In this document: one piece after another, positions 6,791 through 14,154 of the stretch
How the letters are laid out: the number at the start of each line of letters is the position of its first letter
Position numbering within the stretch: the first letter of the stretch is position 1
Assembly: GCA_958447445.1 (NCBI GenBank)
Contig: CAUDAE010000023.1
Location: forward strand, 1 to 17,983
DNA: 17,983 bases
Direction of reading: 5' to 3'
Source of the DNA: an uncultured Collinsella sp.
Lineage (GTDB): Bacteria; Actinomycetota; Coriobacteriia; Coriobacteriales; Coriobacteriaceae
Notes under the pieces: generated by a model
The model's input: only the letters and a program-made list of their open reading frames with translations
Told to the model about the DNA's origin: nothing
Databases searched by the model: none
Made by a program: the position numbers and the translations under genes

Positions 6791-9244
6791 CTAGCCGCGG
6801 ACCTCGCCGTTTACGCCCTTGCACACCTTGGTGACGATCTTCTGGTGCGCCTTCTCGACCTCTTCGCTGGTGAGCGTGTGGTCGTCAGAGCGATACGTAA
6901 GCGCAAAAGCCATGGATTTCTTGCCCTTGCCGATGCGGACCGGATCGCGATAGACGTCGAACAGGCGCACACCCTCGAGCAGCTTGCCACCGGCGCTGGT
7001 AATGCGGCGCTCAAGATCCTCGCAGGTCACGGAATTATCGACCACGATAGCAAGGTCGTGCTCAACGGCCGGGTACTGCGAGAACTCACGGTAGTTCTCC
7101 TGGTTGCGGGCGCCCTTGATCAGCTTGTCCAGGTCGAGCTCAAAGGCAACGACAACCTCGTCAATGCCCATAGCCTCGCGCGCCTCGGGGTGAATCTCGC
7201 CAACCCAGCCCAGCACGGTACCGCCGGACAGAACCTCGGCGGCGCGACCCGGCTGCAAGAAGGCATAGCCCTCGCCCTCGACGGGACGGAAGCGAACCTT
7301 CTCGATGCGCAGCTGAGCAAGCAGCTCCTCGACAATGCCCTTGCCAGAGAAGAAGCGCAGCTTACGGTACTTCATGTTCCAGGACTGCTCGCTCCACTGG
7401 CCCGAGAGCACGCCCGCCACGGACTTGGTCTCCTTGGGCAGGCTGGCGTTCTCGCGACCGTGGAACAAGCTGCCGACCTCGTACAGATGCACGTTGGGCG
7501 TGCCGTGGGCCTCGTTGTAGGCCACAGACTGCAACAGGCCTGGCAACAGCGAGCGGCGCATCTCGGTCTGCTCGGCCACCAGCGGGTTCATGAGAACCAC
7601 GGGGCAGCCGCGGCCCTCGGTGGACATGCCAATCTTCTCCAGGTCGCCCGGGGCGGCAAAGCCAAAGGTCGTGGTCTCGTTGAGGCCACAGGCGCGCAGG
7701 ATCTCGCCGACCTTGCGGGTAAGCTTCTGCTCGCGGGTCAGGCCGCCGATGTGGTTCTTGGCAGCCGGGATGGTCGCCGTCACGCGACCCATACCCCATA
7801 GGCGCAGGACCTCCTCAATCAGGTCAATCTCGCGCGGCAGGTCGGGACGGAAGCTCGGCGGGGTGACCATGAAGTCCTCGCCGTCGCGCTCGACGGTGCA
7901 GCCCAGGCGGGTGAGCGAGCGCTCGATAAAGTCGGACTCGATGTCGGCACCGCAGATGGCGTGCACGCGGGCCAGGCGCAGCTTGATGCTGTCGATGGTC
8001 TTGGGCGCGGGGAACACGTCCACATAGCCGGGAGCGACCTCGCCGCCGGCGATCTCCTCAATCAGCGCGCAGGTAACGTTGGCAACATCCACGCAGCCGG
8101 TCTCGTCAACCTGGCGCTCAAAGCGAATGGAGGCGTCGGAGATCAGCGAAAGGTCGCGGCTGGTGTGCGAGGTGCGGCCGGCGTTGAAGCAGGCGCTCTC
8201 GACCATCACGTCAACGGTATCGTCCTCGATCTCGGAATCCATGCCACCCATAACGCCGGCCAGCGCCACGGGACGCTCGCCGTCGGTGATAAGGCCCATG
8301 CCGGCGTCGAGCACGCGCTCCTCGCCGTCGAGCGTCGTGAACTTCTCGTCCTGCTGGGCGGCGCGAACCACCACACGACGGTGGCCATCGCGCTCGGCAA
8401 AGGTGTCCAGGTCAAAGGCGTGCAGCGGCTGACCGGTGAGCATCATCACATAGTTGGTGATGTCGACGATGTTGTTGTGCGGGCGCACGCCCAAGGCGTT
8501 GAGGCGCTTGACCATCCAGTCGGGCGACGGGCCGACCTTCACGTTGCGCACGATGCGGGCAACGTAGCGGTCGCACAGGCCCTCGTCGGCAATCTCGACC
8601 GAAAGCTCGTCGTCGGTCGCGCGGCCGGTCTCGGCCTTGATGGCGGGCAGCTCAACGTGGAAATCGCGGTCAAAGATGGCGCCGGTCTCGCGGGCCATGC
8701 CGATCATGGACAGGCAATCGGGACGGTTGGGCGTGATCTCGCAGTCGAGCACGGTGTCGCTCGAGCCAACATACTCGGCAAACGGCATGCCGCAGGGCGT
8801 ATCCTCGGGCAGGATCATGATGCCGGAGTGGTCGCCGCCCAAGCCGAGCTCGCGCGCGGAGCAGTTCATGCCCATGGACACGACGCCGCGAAGCTTGCTC
8901 TTCTTGATCTTGACGTCGCCGGGCAGAACTGCGCCGATCATGGCCGTGACGATGTGGTCGCCGGCCTCGAAGTTCTGCGCGCCGCAGACGATCTGCAGCG
9001 GAGCGGGATTGCCGTCGGCGTCGAGGTTCTTGTCACCCACGTCGACCGAGCACACATACATATGGTCGCTATCGGGGTGCGGGGTCTTGGTGAGCACCTT
9101 GGCGGTCACCACGTGGTCGAAGGATTCTCCCACGGTGTCAATCGCCTCGACCTCGGTGCCGGTACGGATATATTCGTCCGAAAGGGTCTTGGGGTCCTCC
9201 GGAATATCGATCATGGTCTTGAGCCAGTCGTAAGAAACGCGCAT
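6791..9244 (-). CDS. pheT: Phenylalanine--tRNA ligase beta subunit
   Basis: Large subunit of the alpha2-beta2 enzyme that charges tRNA-Phe in the cytoplasm. The 817-residue length is normal for the bacterial long form. Domain order: N-terminal domain starting MRVSYDWLKTMIDIP; an EMAP/OB-fold tRNA-binding domain at about 40-155 (VVTAKVLTKTPHPDSDHMYVCSVDVG and GVVSMGMNCSARELGL); the B3/B4 editing region (about 205-390); the B5 domain with RLGCTVERDGEDFMVTPPSFRPDL; the catalytic-like core; and a C-terminal anticodon-binding FDX-ACB domain (about 725-817, REFSQYPAVEHDLAIVV). AAAGGAGA lies 8 bp before the ATG. It follows pheS by 63 bp and is presumably co-transcribed from the T-box-controlled promoter. 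Confidence 0.97.
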   Translation of the reverse strand: MRVSYDWLKTMIDIPEDPKTLSDEYIRTGTEVEAIDTVGESFDHVVTAKVLTKTPHPDSDHMYVCSVDVGDKNLDADGNPAPLQIVCGAQNFEAGDHIVTAMIGAVLPGDVKIKKSKLRGVVSMGMNCSARELGLGGDHSGIMILPEDTPCGMPFAEYVGSSDTVLDCEITPNRPDCLSMIGMARETGAIFDRDFHVELPAIKAETGRATDDELSVEIADEGLCDRYVARIVRNVKVGPSPDWMVKRLNALGVRPHNNIVDITNYVMMLTGQPLHAFDLDTFAERDGHRRVVVRAAQQDEKFTTLDGEERVLDAGMGLITDGERPVALAGVMGGMDSEIEDDTVDVMVESACFNAGRTSHTSRDLSLISDASIRFERQVDETGCVDVANVTCALIEEIAGGEVAPGYVDVFPAPKTIDSIKLRLARVHAICGADIESDFIERSLTRLGCTVERDGEDFMVTPPSFRPDLPREIDLIEEVLRLWGMGRVTATIPAAKNHIGGLTREQKLTRKVGEILRACGLNETTTFGFAAPGDLEKIGMSTEGRGCPVVLMNPLVAEQTEMRRSLLPGLLQSVAYNEAHGTPNVHLYEVGSLFHGRENASLPKETKSVAGVLSGQWSEQSWNMKYRKLRFFSGKGIVEELLAQLRIEKVRFRPVEGEGYAFLQPGRAAEVLSGGTVLGWVGEIHPEAREAMGIDEVVVAFELDLDKLIKGARNQENYREFSQYPAVEHDLAIVVDNSVTCEDLERRITSAGGKLLEGVRLFDVYRDPVRIGKGKKSMAFALTYRSDDHTLTSEEVEKAHQKIVTKVCKGVNGEVRG

Positions 9245-9307
9245 CTAACTGGTCTCCTTTCATAAATGCGGCTTTGAGCCGGAAACTGCAACTAAGAAGA
9301 AAGCGTT

Positions 9308-10384
9308 CTAGAACTGGTTCAAGAACCTCATGTCACCAGTCATCAACGTGCGCAGGTCGGGCAGGTCGTAGCGCAGTGCCGCGACGCGCTCGGCGCCAAT
9401 ACCAAAGGCGAAGCCGGTGTACTTCTCGGGGTCGATGCCGCAGTTGATAAGGACGTTGGGGTCGACCATGCCGCAGCCCAGGATCTCGATCCAGCCGCTG
9501 TGCTTGCAGAAGTTGCAGCCCTTGCCGCCGCACACGTGGCAGCTCACGTCCACCTCGCAGGAAGGCTCGGTGAAGGGGAAGAAGTGCGGGCGGTAACGCG
9601 TCTTGCGATCTTCGCCAAACATGCACTTAACAAAGTAGTCGAGCGTGCCCTTAAGATCGCCAAAGGTGATGCCCTCGTCGACGACCAGGCCCTCGATCTG
9701 GTTGAACTGCGGCAGGTGGCAGGCGTCGGCCGTGTCGGGACGGTAGACGGTGCCCGGGCAAATCATGTAGATGGGCGGCTTCTGCGACTCCATGGTGTGG
9801 ATCTGCACGCCCGAGGTCTGGGTGCGCAGCAGCACGTCGGACTCGCCGTGGGCGTGAGCCTCGGGGTGCGCGACGCTGCCGGGGTTGTTGTCGACCACGT
9901 AGAAGGTATCGCGGGCCGATCGGCTCGGGTGATCCATGGGGGCGTTGAGCGCGGTGAAGTTGTAGTAGGAGGTGTCGACCATGGGGCCGGACTCGACGGT
10001 GTAGCCGATACCACAGAAGATGTCCTCGGCCTCCTCGATGATCTGCTTGATCAGGTGCTGGTGACCGATCTGCGGACGAATGCCCGGCAGCGTGATGTCG
10101 ACGGCCTCGTGCTCGAGTGCGTGCTTGAGGGCGGCGGCCTTCATCTCGGTGGTGCGCTCGTCGAGCATGCCCTCGATCAGCTGGCGCATCTCGTTGGCGC
10201 GCTTGCCCATCATGGGACGATCCTCGGGGGCGAGCTTACCCATCATGCGCATCAGGCCGGTGATGCGGCCCTTGCGGCCGAGCAGCTCAACGCGCGCGGC
10301 CTCGAGCTTTGCGGCGTCGTCGGCACCTGCGACGAGCTCCTTGGCCTCTTCCTCGAGTTTGACCAGATCATCAATCAGACTCAT
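9308..10384 (-). CDS. pheS: Phenylalanine--tRNA ligase alpha subunit
   Basis: Catalytic subunit that activates phenylalanine with ATP and transfers it to tRNA-Phe. The start at 10384 gives 358 residues (MSLIDDLVKLEEEAKEL), close to family length, with AAAGGGAAG just upstream. The frame runs open a further 61 codons but into the T-box terminator region, so the longer version is rejected. The N-terminal ~90 residues form the expected coiled-coil tRNA-binding arm. Class II synthetase motifs are visible: the motif 2 region YRPHFFPFTEPSCEVDV and motif 3 FGIGAERVAALRYDLPDLR. The insert CHVCGGKGCNFCKHSGWIEILG carries four cysteines in CxxC-like pairs and may bind a metal; such an insert is found in some bacterial PheS. 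First gene of pheST. Confidence 0.97.
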   Translation of the reverse strand: MSLIDDLVKLEEEAKELVAGADDAAKLEAARVELLGRKGRITGLMRMMGKLAPEDRPMMGKRANEMRQLIEGMLDERTTEMKAAALKHALEHEAVDITLPGIRPQIGHQHLIKQIIEEAEDIFCGIGYTVESGPMVDTSYYNFTALNAPMDHPSRSARDTFYVVDNNPGSVAHPEAHAHGESDVLLRTQTSGVQIHTMESQKPPIYMICPGTVYRPDTADACHLPQFNQIEGLVVDEGITFGDLKGTLDYFVKCMFGEDRKTRYRPHFFPFTEPSCEVDVSCHVCGGKGCNFCKHSGWIEILGCGMVDPNVLINCGIDPEKYTGFAFGIGAERVAALRYDLPDLRTLMTGDMRFLNQF

Positions 10385-10470
10385 GTCTTCCCTTTCGTCT
10401 CTCGCGCTCCCCGCTTGCCAAGGCGGCTGCCGCCGTCTGACGTTACGAAAACGCGGCCCGGTTCGGTAAC

Positions 10471-10757
10471 AAAAAACCGCCCTCGGGCATGTGCATTGCC
10501 CAAGGACGGTTGAATTCCGCGGTACCACCTTGTTTGACCCGGCGGATGTCTGGCCCGCCGTGCCCACTCTGCGCCCCTTATCGCGAGGCTCACGGCTTCC
10601 CTACTGGGGACATCGCCGCCGCTGGCCGCGCGCCCGTTGAGGTTGCTGCTCGGGAGTGAACGCTTGGCCCTTGCCACCGCAGGAAGGCTTGCAGCCCATG
10701 GCCCTCCCTCTCTTGCCGGCGACGCGGCGGGCAAAACCCTCTCCGTCAACGCATTGG
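10471..10757 (-). ncRNA. T-box leader (riboswitch) controlling pheST
   Basis: The ~290-nt leader on the minus strand carries the conserved T-box sequence AAGGTGGTACCGCGG (10517-10531), which reads the uncharged acceptor end of tRNA. It is followed by a perfect 15-bp terminator hairpin (10497-10511 with 10475-10489, two G-U pairs, 7-nt loop) and a T6 run. In stem I, GGGAG/CTCCC (10704-10708 with 10652-10656) closes an internal loop with the triplet UUC (10658-10660) on its 3' side, a good candidate Phe specifier matching the downstream genes. Uncharged tRNA-Phe should stabilise the antiterminator and raise pheST transcription. The specifier is inference; the T-box and terminator are directly visible. 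The 86 bp between the terminator and pheS show only the Shine-Dalgarno and small hairpins. Confidence 0.9.
10475..10511 (-). terminator. Regulated terminator of the pheST T-box
   Basis: A 15-bp stem from AACCGTCCTTGGGCA to its complement around a 7-nt loop, with T6 at 10471-10476 on the minus strand. The 5' side begins just past the conserved T-box sequence, as expected for mutually exclusive antiterminator and terminator folds. Confidence 0.9.
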
Positions 10758-10762
10758 GCTAT

Positions 10763-10768
10763 AGGATA
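10763..10768 (-). promoter_or_regulatory. Candidate extended -10 of pheST
   Basis: On the minus strand TGTTATCCT has an extended -10 form (TG-N-TATCCT), a few bases before the first leader stems. No good -35 is seen 16-18 bp upstream, so the assignment is tentative. Confidence 0.4.
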
Positions 10769-10889
10769 ACACATTCTGCGAGCATATCGCCGCGTTCCGT
10801 TTTGTTCGTGCTGGGTACAAGGCAGGTAGCTGTGCAAACTGGCCGTGCACCCGCCTGCGGCGCTCGGCCTGCGAGATTAAGGATACGGC

Positions 10890-12473
10890 ATGGGAAAGAA
10901 ACTCGATAAGAAGGCCAAGGCCGCCGTGGCAAAGGCTGCCAAGGGCGTCAAGGCCGCTAAAGTCGACAAGGCCGTCAAAAAGTTCCGCAAACTCGAGGGC
11001 AAGCTGTGGACTCGCGAGTACCTGCTCAAGATTGCCGAGTTCGATGGAGCGACGATTGCTCCTGCCAACGGCGCTGCCGCCCGTGCCGACGCCATGGGCA
11101 CGCTTGCCGGCGAACATCACAAGCTACTGACCAGCGAGAAGTCCGTTGAGCCCGTACGCTCGTTAGCGCGCGAGACGGCCGCAGGCCGCAAAAGAGACGA
11201 CCCGCAGCCCCACCACGAGATCCGAGAGCTCGGCCGCGACCAGCGCGAGGCAAGCGTTATTCCTACCGAGGAGGCCGAAGCCTGGACCAGGCTCACCTGC
11301 GAGGCCGACGCCGTGTGGCACAAGGCCAAGACGGCCAACGACTGGGCGAGCTTTGAGCCCTATGTGGATAGAATCGTCGCCCAACTTAAGCATCAGGCCG
11401 AACTCATGGACCCCAAGCGCGACCCATACGACGTTTGGCTCGACCAGTACGAGCGCGGCCTTTCTGCCGAGAGCTTCGACGCGTTTTGCGAGGAGGTCAA
11501 GGCCACGGTCGTGCCGCTCGTGCACGCCATCGGCGAGCGCGGCCAGCAGCCCGATGCCGACTTTTTGCACGCCCGCGTGCCCGAGGCCGCCCAGCGCGCC
11601 ATGAGCTTCGACCTGATGAAGCTCGTCGGCCTGAACCTGGACGACACCACGCTTGCCCTTACCGAGCACCCGTTTAGCGAGGGCTTTGCCGTAGGTGACG
11701 CGCGCATCGCGACACACATCTACGAGGACGATTGCATCTCCAACGTCTACAGCATCATCCACGAGGCGGGGCACACTATGTACGAGCTGGGCGTCAATCC
11801 CGCCTATGCGCGCACCTGTCTGGAGGGCGGCACCTCCATGGGCATCCACGAGAGCCAGAGCCGCTTCTTTGAGAACACCGTGGGCCGCAGCCGTGCCTTT
11901 ATGGGACCGCTGCTCGAGGTGCTGCGCCGCCACGCACCCGAGGTCTACGGCAACGTAGACGAGGACACGCTCTACCACGCCGTGAACATCGCGCAGCCTT
12001 CGCTGATCCGCACCGAGGCCGACGAGCTCACCTATCCGCTGCATATTATGGTGCGCTACGAGATCGAGCGCATGCTGTTTGCCGGCGAGGCCACGGCCAA
12101 GGACATCCCCGCGCTTTGGAACCGCTTCATGGATGAGTACCTGGGCATTCCCGTTCCCGACGACACGCACGGCTGTCTACAGGATACGCACTGGAGCGGC
12201 GGCTCGTTTGGCTACTTCCCCACGTATGCGCTGGGCAGCGCCTACGATGCCATGTTTGTGCCGGCCATGTGCCGCGACGGTGTCGACCTTAACGGCGCCT
12301 GCGCGAGCGGCGACCTGACACCTGTCCGCGCCTGGCTGGGCGAGCACATTTGGCAGTGGGGCCACGCCAAGGACGCGCCGGAGCTCATCAAGGGCGCGTG
12401 CGGCATGGCGTTCGATGCCCGCTACTACTGCAGCTACCTGCAGGACAAGTTCACCACGCTCTACGAGCTGTAA
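10890..12473 (+). CDS. M32-family metallocarboxypeptidase (carboxypeptidase Taq type)
   Basis: Zinc carboxypeptidase that removes C-terminal residues from peptides, expected in the cytoplasm since there is no signal peptide. The zinc motif HEAGH is at 291-295, with the catalytic Glu292 and the third ligand Glu321 in GIHESQSR; HPF (260-262) and the DARI-ATHIYEDD segment (270-281) are other M32 hallmarks. The 527 residues are slightly longer than the usual ~500 because of an unusual Lys/Ala-rich N-terminus (about 1-36). Start chosen on AAGGAT five bases before the ATG. Residues ~99-110 (GRKRDDPQPHHE) look more basic than expected for this helix and may reflect a small local divergence. Transcribed divergently from pheST; ends in its own terminator. 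Confidence 0.9.
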   Translation: MGKKLDKKAKAAVAKAAKGVKAAKVDKAVKKFRKLEGKLWTREYLLKIAEFDGATIAPANGAAARADAMGTLAGEHHKLLTSEKSVEPVRSLARETAAGRKRDDPQPHHEIRELGRDQREASVIPTEEAEAWTRLTCEADAVWHKAKTANDWASFEPYVDRIVAQLKHQAELMDPKRDPYDVWLDQYERGLSAESFDAFCEEVKATVVPLVHAIGERGQQPDADFLHARVPEAAQRAMSFDLMKLVGLNLDDTTLALTEHPFSEGFAVGDARIATHIYEDDCISNVYSIIHEAGHTMYELGVNPAYARTCLEGGTSMGIHESQSRFFENTVGRSRAFMGPLLEVLRRHAPEVYGNVDEDTLYHAVNIAQPSLIRTEADELTYPLHIMVRYEIERMLFAGEATAKDIPALWNRFMDEYLGIPVPDDTHGCLQDTHWSGGSFGYFPTYALGSAYDAMFVPAMCRDGVDLNGACASGDLTPVRAWLGEHIWQWGHAKDAPELIKGACGMAFDARYYCSYLQDKFTTLYEL

Positions 12474-12495
12474 GGCATAACCGACACGCCAACGC

Positions 12496-12537
12496 AAAGG
12501 GGACGCCGCGGAACCAATCCGCAGCGTCCCCTTTTTT
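12496..12537 (+). terminator. Intrinsic terminator of the M32 peptidase gene
   Basis: AAAGGGGACGC pairs with GCGTCCCCTTT, with an inner GCGGA/TCCGC stem offset by single unpaired bases and an ACCAA loop; a run of T residues continues to 12537. The hairpin begins 23 bp after the stop codon. Confidence 0.9.
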
Positions 12538-12600
12538 CACCCAATAACTAGGTACCCAATGACTAGTTCGTTGACGCTAATGTCTTGGCAACGTCAGCGA

Positions 12601-12699
12601 AAACGGCCCCAAGCGAGCAAGGTGACGTGAAATGAAAGGGCGCTGACCTTCTGGTCGCGCCCTTGAAATTGAACGTCAGATTGCCGCTTGGGGCCGTTT
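12601..12699. repeat. 99-nt imperfect palindrome between convergent genes
   Basis: AAACGGCCCCAAGCG (12601-12615) pairs perfectly with 12685-12699. Pairing then resumes through GCAA/TTGC, TGACGT/ACGTCA, AAGGGCGC/GCGCCCTT and GACC/GGTC around a TTCT loop (12649-12652), with small mismatches and bulges. On the minus strand the outer stem is followed by TTTTC, so it could end glmM transcription; on the plus strand GTTTG follows. It could also be a dispersed extragenic palindrome. Confidence 0.75.
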
Positions 12700-12713
12700 G
12701 CAGCGTCGAGCAA

Positions 12714-12739
12714 CTACGCGGTTTGGTAAAACCGCGTAG
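12714..12739 (-). terminator. Hairpin directly after glmM
   Basis: A perfect 11-bp stem CTACGCGGTTT/AAACCGCGTAG with a 4-nt loop begins at the base after the glmM stop codon on the minus strand. It lacks a T-run of its own, so it may act with the larger palindrome downstream as a terminator or 3'-end stabiliser. Confidence 0.45.
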
Positions 12740-14071
12740 CTATAAAGCCTCGAGCGCGTTGGCGATGCGCTTCATGGCGGCATCGGCGGATGCTTGGTCG
12801 GGCGCCTCGGCCAGCACGCGGATAACCGACTCGGTTCCGCTCTTGCGCACGAGCACGCGGCCCTCGCCTGCCAGCGCAACCTCGGCCTCGGCGATGGCGT
12901 TCTGCACGCCCATATTCTCGAGCGCGGCGTCCTTGTCCGCCACGTGCACGGCCACCTGCGCCTGTGGCAGCAGCTTGCACGGAGCCGTGAGCTGCGAGAG
13001 CGTCTCGCGCTCGGCACGAATCACTTCCATCACGCGCAGCGAGGTCATAATGCCGTCGCCCGTGCGCTCGATATCGCCAAAGATCGTATGGCCCGTCTGC
13101 TCGCCGCCCAGGCTGTAGCCGCCCTCGCGCATCTTGGCATACACGTGACGGTCGCCCACGCCGCTGGTCACGGCACTCAGGCCGGCAAGCTCCAACGACT
13201 TGATCAGGCCAAAGTTGCTGGCGATCGTCGGCACCACGGTACCGCCCGAGAGACGCCCGTGCTTGTTCAGGTACACACCGCACACGTACAGGATCTGGTC
13301 GCCGTCGACCACGCGGCCGCGCTCGTCCACGGCCAGGCAGCGGTCGGCATCGCCATCGTAGGCAAAGCCCACATCCAGGCCCTGCTCCACCACGTGGCGC
13401 TGCAGGCGCTCAATATGCGTAGAGCCGCAGTCGACATTGATGTTAAAGCCGTCGGGCGCGGCATTGATCACGCGCACATCGGCGCCCAGTGCGTCGAACA
13501 CCGGCTTGGCCACCGAGGATGCCGAGCCGTTGGCGCAATCGATGCCGATCTTGACGCCCTGCAGCGAAAAGTTCGCGCTGGCGATGAGCGAAGCAATGTA
13601 GCGGTTGCGGCCCTGCATGTAGTCCACCGTGGCACCGATGTGGTTGCCCGTGGCCAGCGGCACCTCGCTCTTGCCATCGATGTAGTCCTCGATGAGCTCC
13701 AGTACGTCCTCGTCCATCTTAAAGCCGTCGCTGTTGACGAGCTTAATGCCGTTATCGCAAAACGGGTTGTGGCTCGCGCTGATCATGATGCCGCAATCGA
13801 AGCAGCCTTCCACGGTCTGGTGCGCTACGCCCGGCGTGGGGATCACGTGCAGCATATAGGCGTCCGCACCGCTCGCGACCATGCCGCTCACCAGCGCCGC
13901 CTCGAACATATAACTCGAGCGACGCGTGTCCTTGCCCACGATGACGCGCGCCTTGCGCTCGCGGTTGGCGCCGTAATACCAGCCCACAAAACGGCCAATC
14001 TTATAAGCGTGCTCTACCGTCAGCCCAACGTTGGCCTCACCGCGAAAGCCGTCGGTGCCAAAGTACTTCAT
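12740..14071 (-). CDS. glmM: Phosphoglucosamine mutase
   Basis: Converts glucosamine-6-phosphate to glucosamine-1-phosphate, the step that feeds UDP-GlcNAc synthesis for peptidoglycan and other surface glycans. The 443 residues match the family length. Diagnostic sites: N-terminal MKYFGTDGFRG, the phosphoserine loop ISASHNP with catalytic Ser100, the magnesium loop DGDADR (239-244), the sugar-specificity loop GEQTGH (323-328) and the phosphate-binding loop RKSGTE (409-414). GEQ-GH rather than GEY-GH favours GlmM over phosphomannomutase/phosphoglucomutase. AAGGAGAG lies two bases before the ATG region at good spacing. It lies downstream of the DUF4012 gene, but a terminator between the two argues for at least partly separate expression. 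Confidence 0.96.
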   Translation of the reverse strand: MKYFGTDGFRGEANVGLTVEHAYKIGRFVGWYYGANRERKARVIVGKDTRRSSYMFEAALVSGMVASGADAYMLHVIPTPGVAHQTVEGCFDCGIMISASHNPFCDNGIKLVNSDGFKMDEDVLELIEDYIDGKSEVPLATGNHIGATVDYMQGRNRYIASLIASANFSLQGVKIGIDCANGSASSVAKPVFDALGADVRVINAAPDGFNINVDCGSTHIERLQRHVVEQGLDVGFAYDGDADRCLAVDERGRVVDGDQILYVCGVYLNKHGRLSGGTVVPTIASNFGLIKSLELAGLSAVTSGVGDRHVYAKMREGGYSLGGEQTGHTIFGDIERTGDGIMTSLRVMEVIRAERETLSQLTAPCKLLPQAQVAVHVADKDAALENMGVQNAIAEAEVALAGEGRVLVRKSGTESVIRVLAEAPDQASADAAMKRIANALEAL

Positions 14072-14084
14072 GCGCTCTCCTTAC

Positions 14085-14117
14085 AAAATAGGGGCGAACA
14101 GATTGCCTGTCCGCCCC
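14085..14117 (-). terminator. Terminator between the DUF4012 gene and glmM
   Basis: On the minus strand GGGGCGGACAG pairs with CTGTTCGCCCC (one mismatch) around a GCAAT loop, followed by TATTTTG. It lies 38 bp past the DUF4012 stop and just ahead of the glmM Shine-Dalgarno, so it may attenuate read-through into glmM. Confidence 0.65.
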
Positions 14118-14154
14118 AAAATGGTACTCGATTATCTGCGCTACCAGAAAAACC

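Noticed and set aside
7961..9265. 434-codon open frame antisense to pheT
   Set aside because: Low-complexity His/Ala/Gly/Val-rich product produced by reading the pheT codons backwards; pheT is certain.
9500..10513. 337-codon open frame antisense to pheS and its T-box
   Set aside because: Shadow of pheS with no domain, and it runs across the T-box terminator.
10385..10567. Longer N-terminus for PheS
   Set aside because: It would translate the T-box terminator; the ATG at 10384 has a proper Shine-Dalgarno and the family N-terminus.
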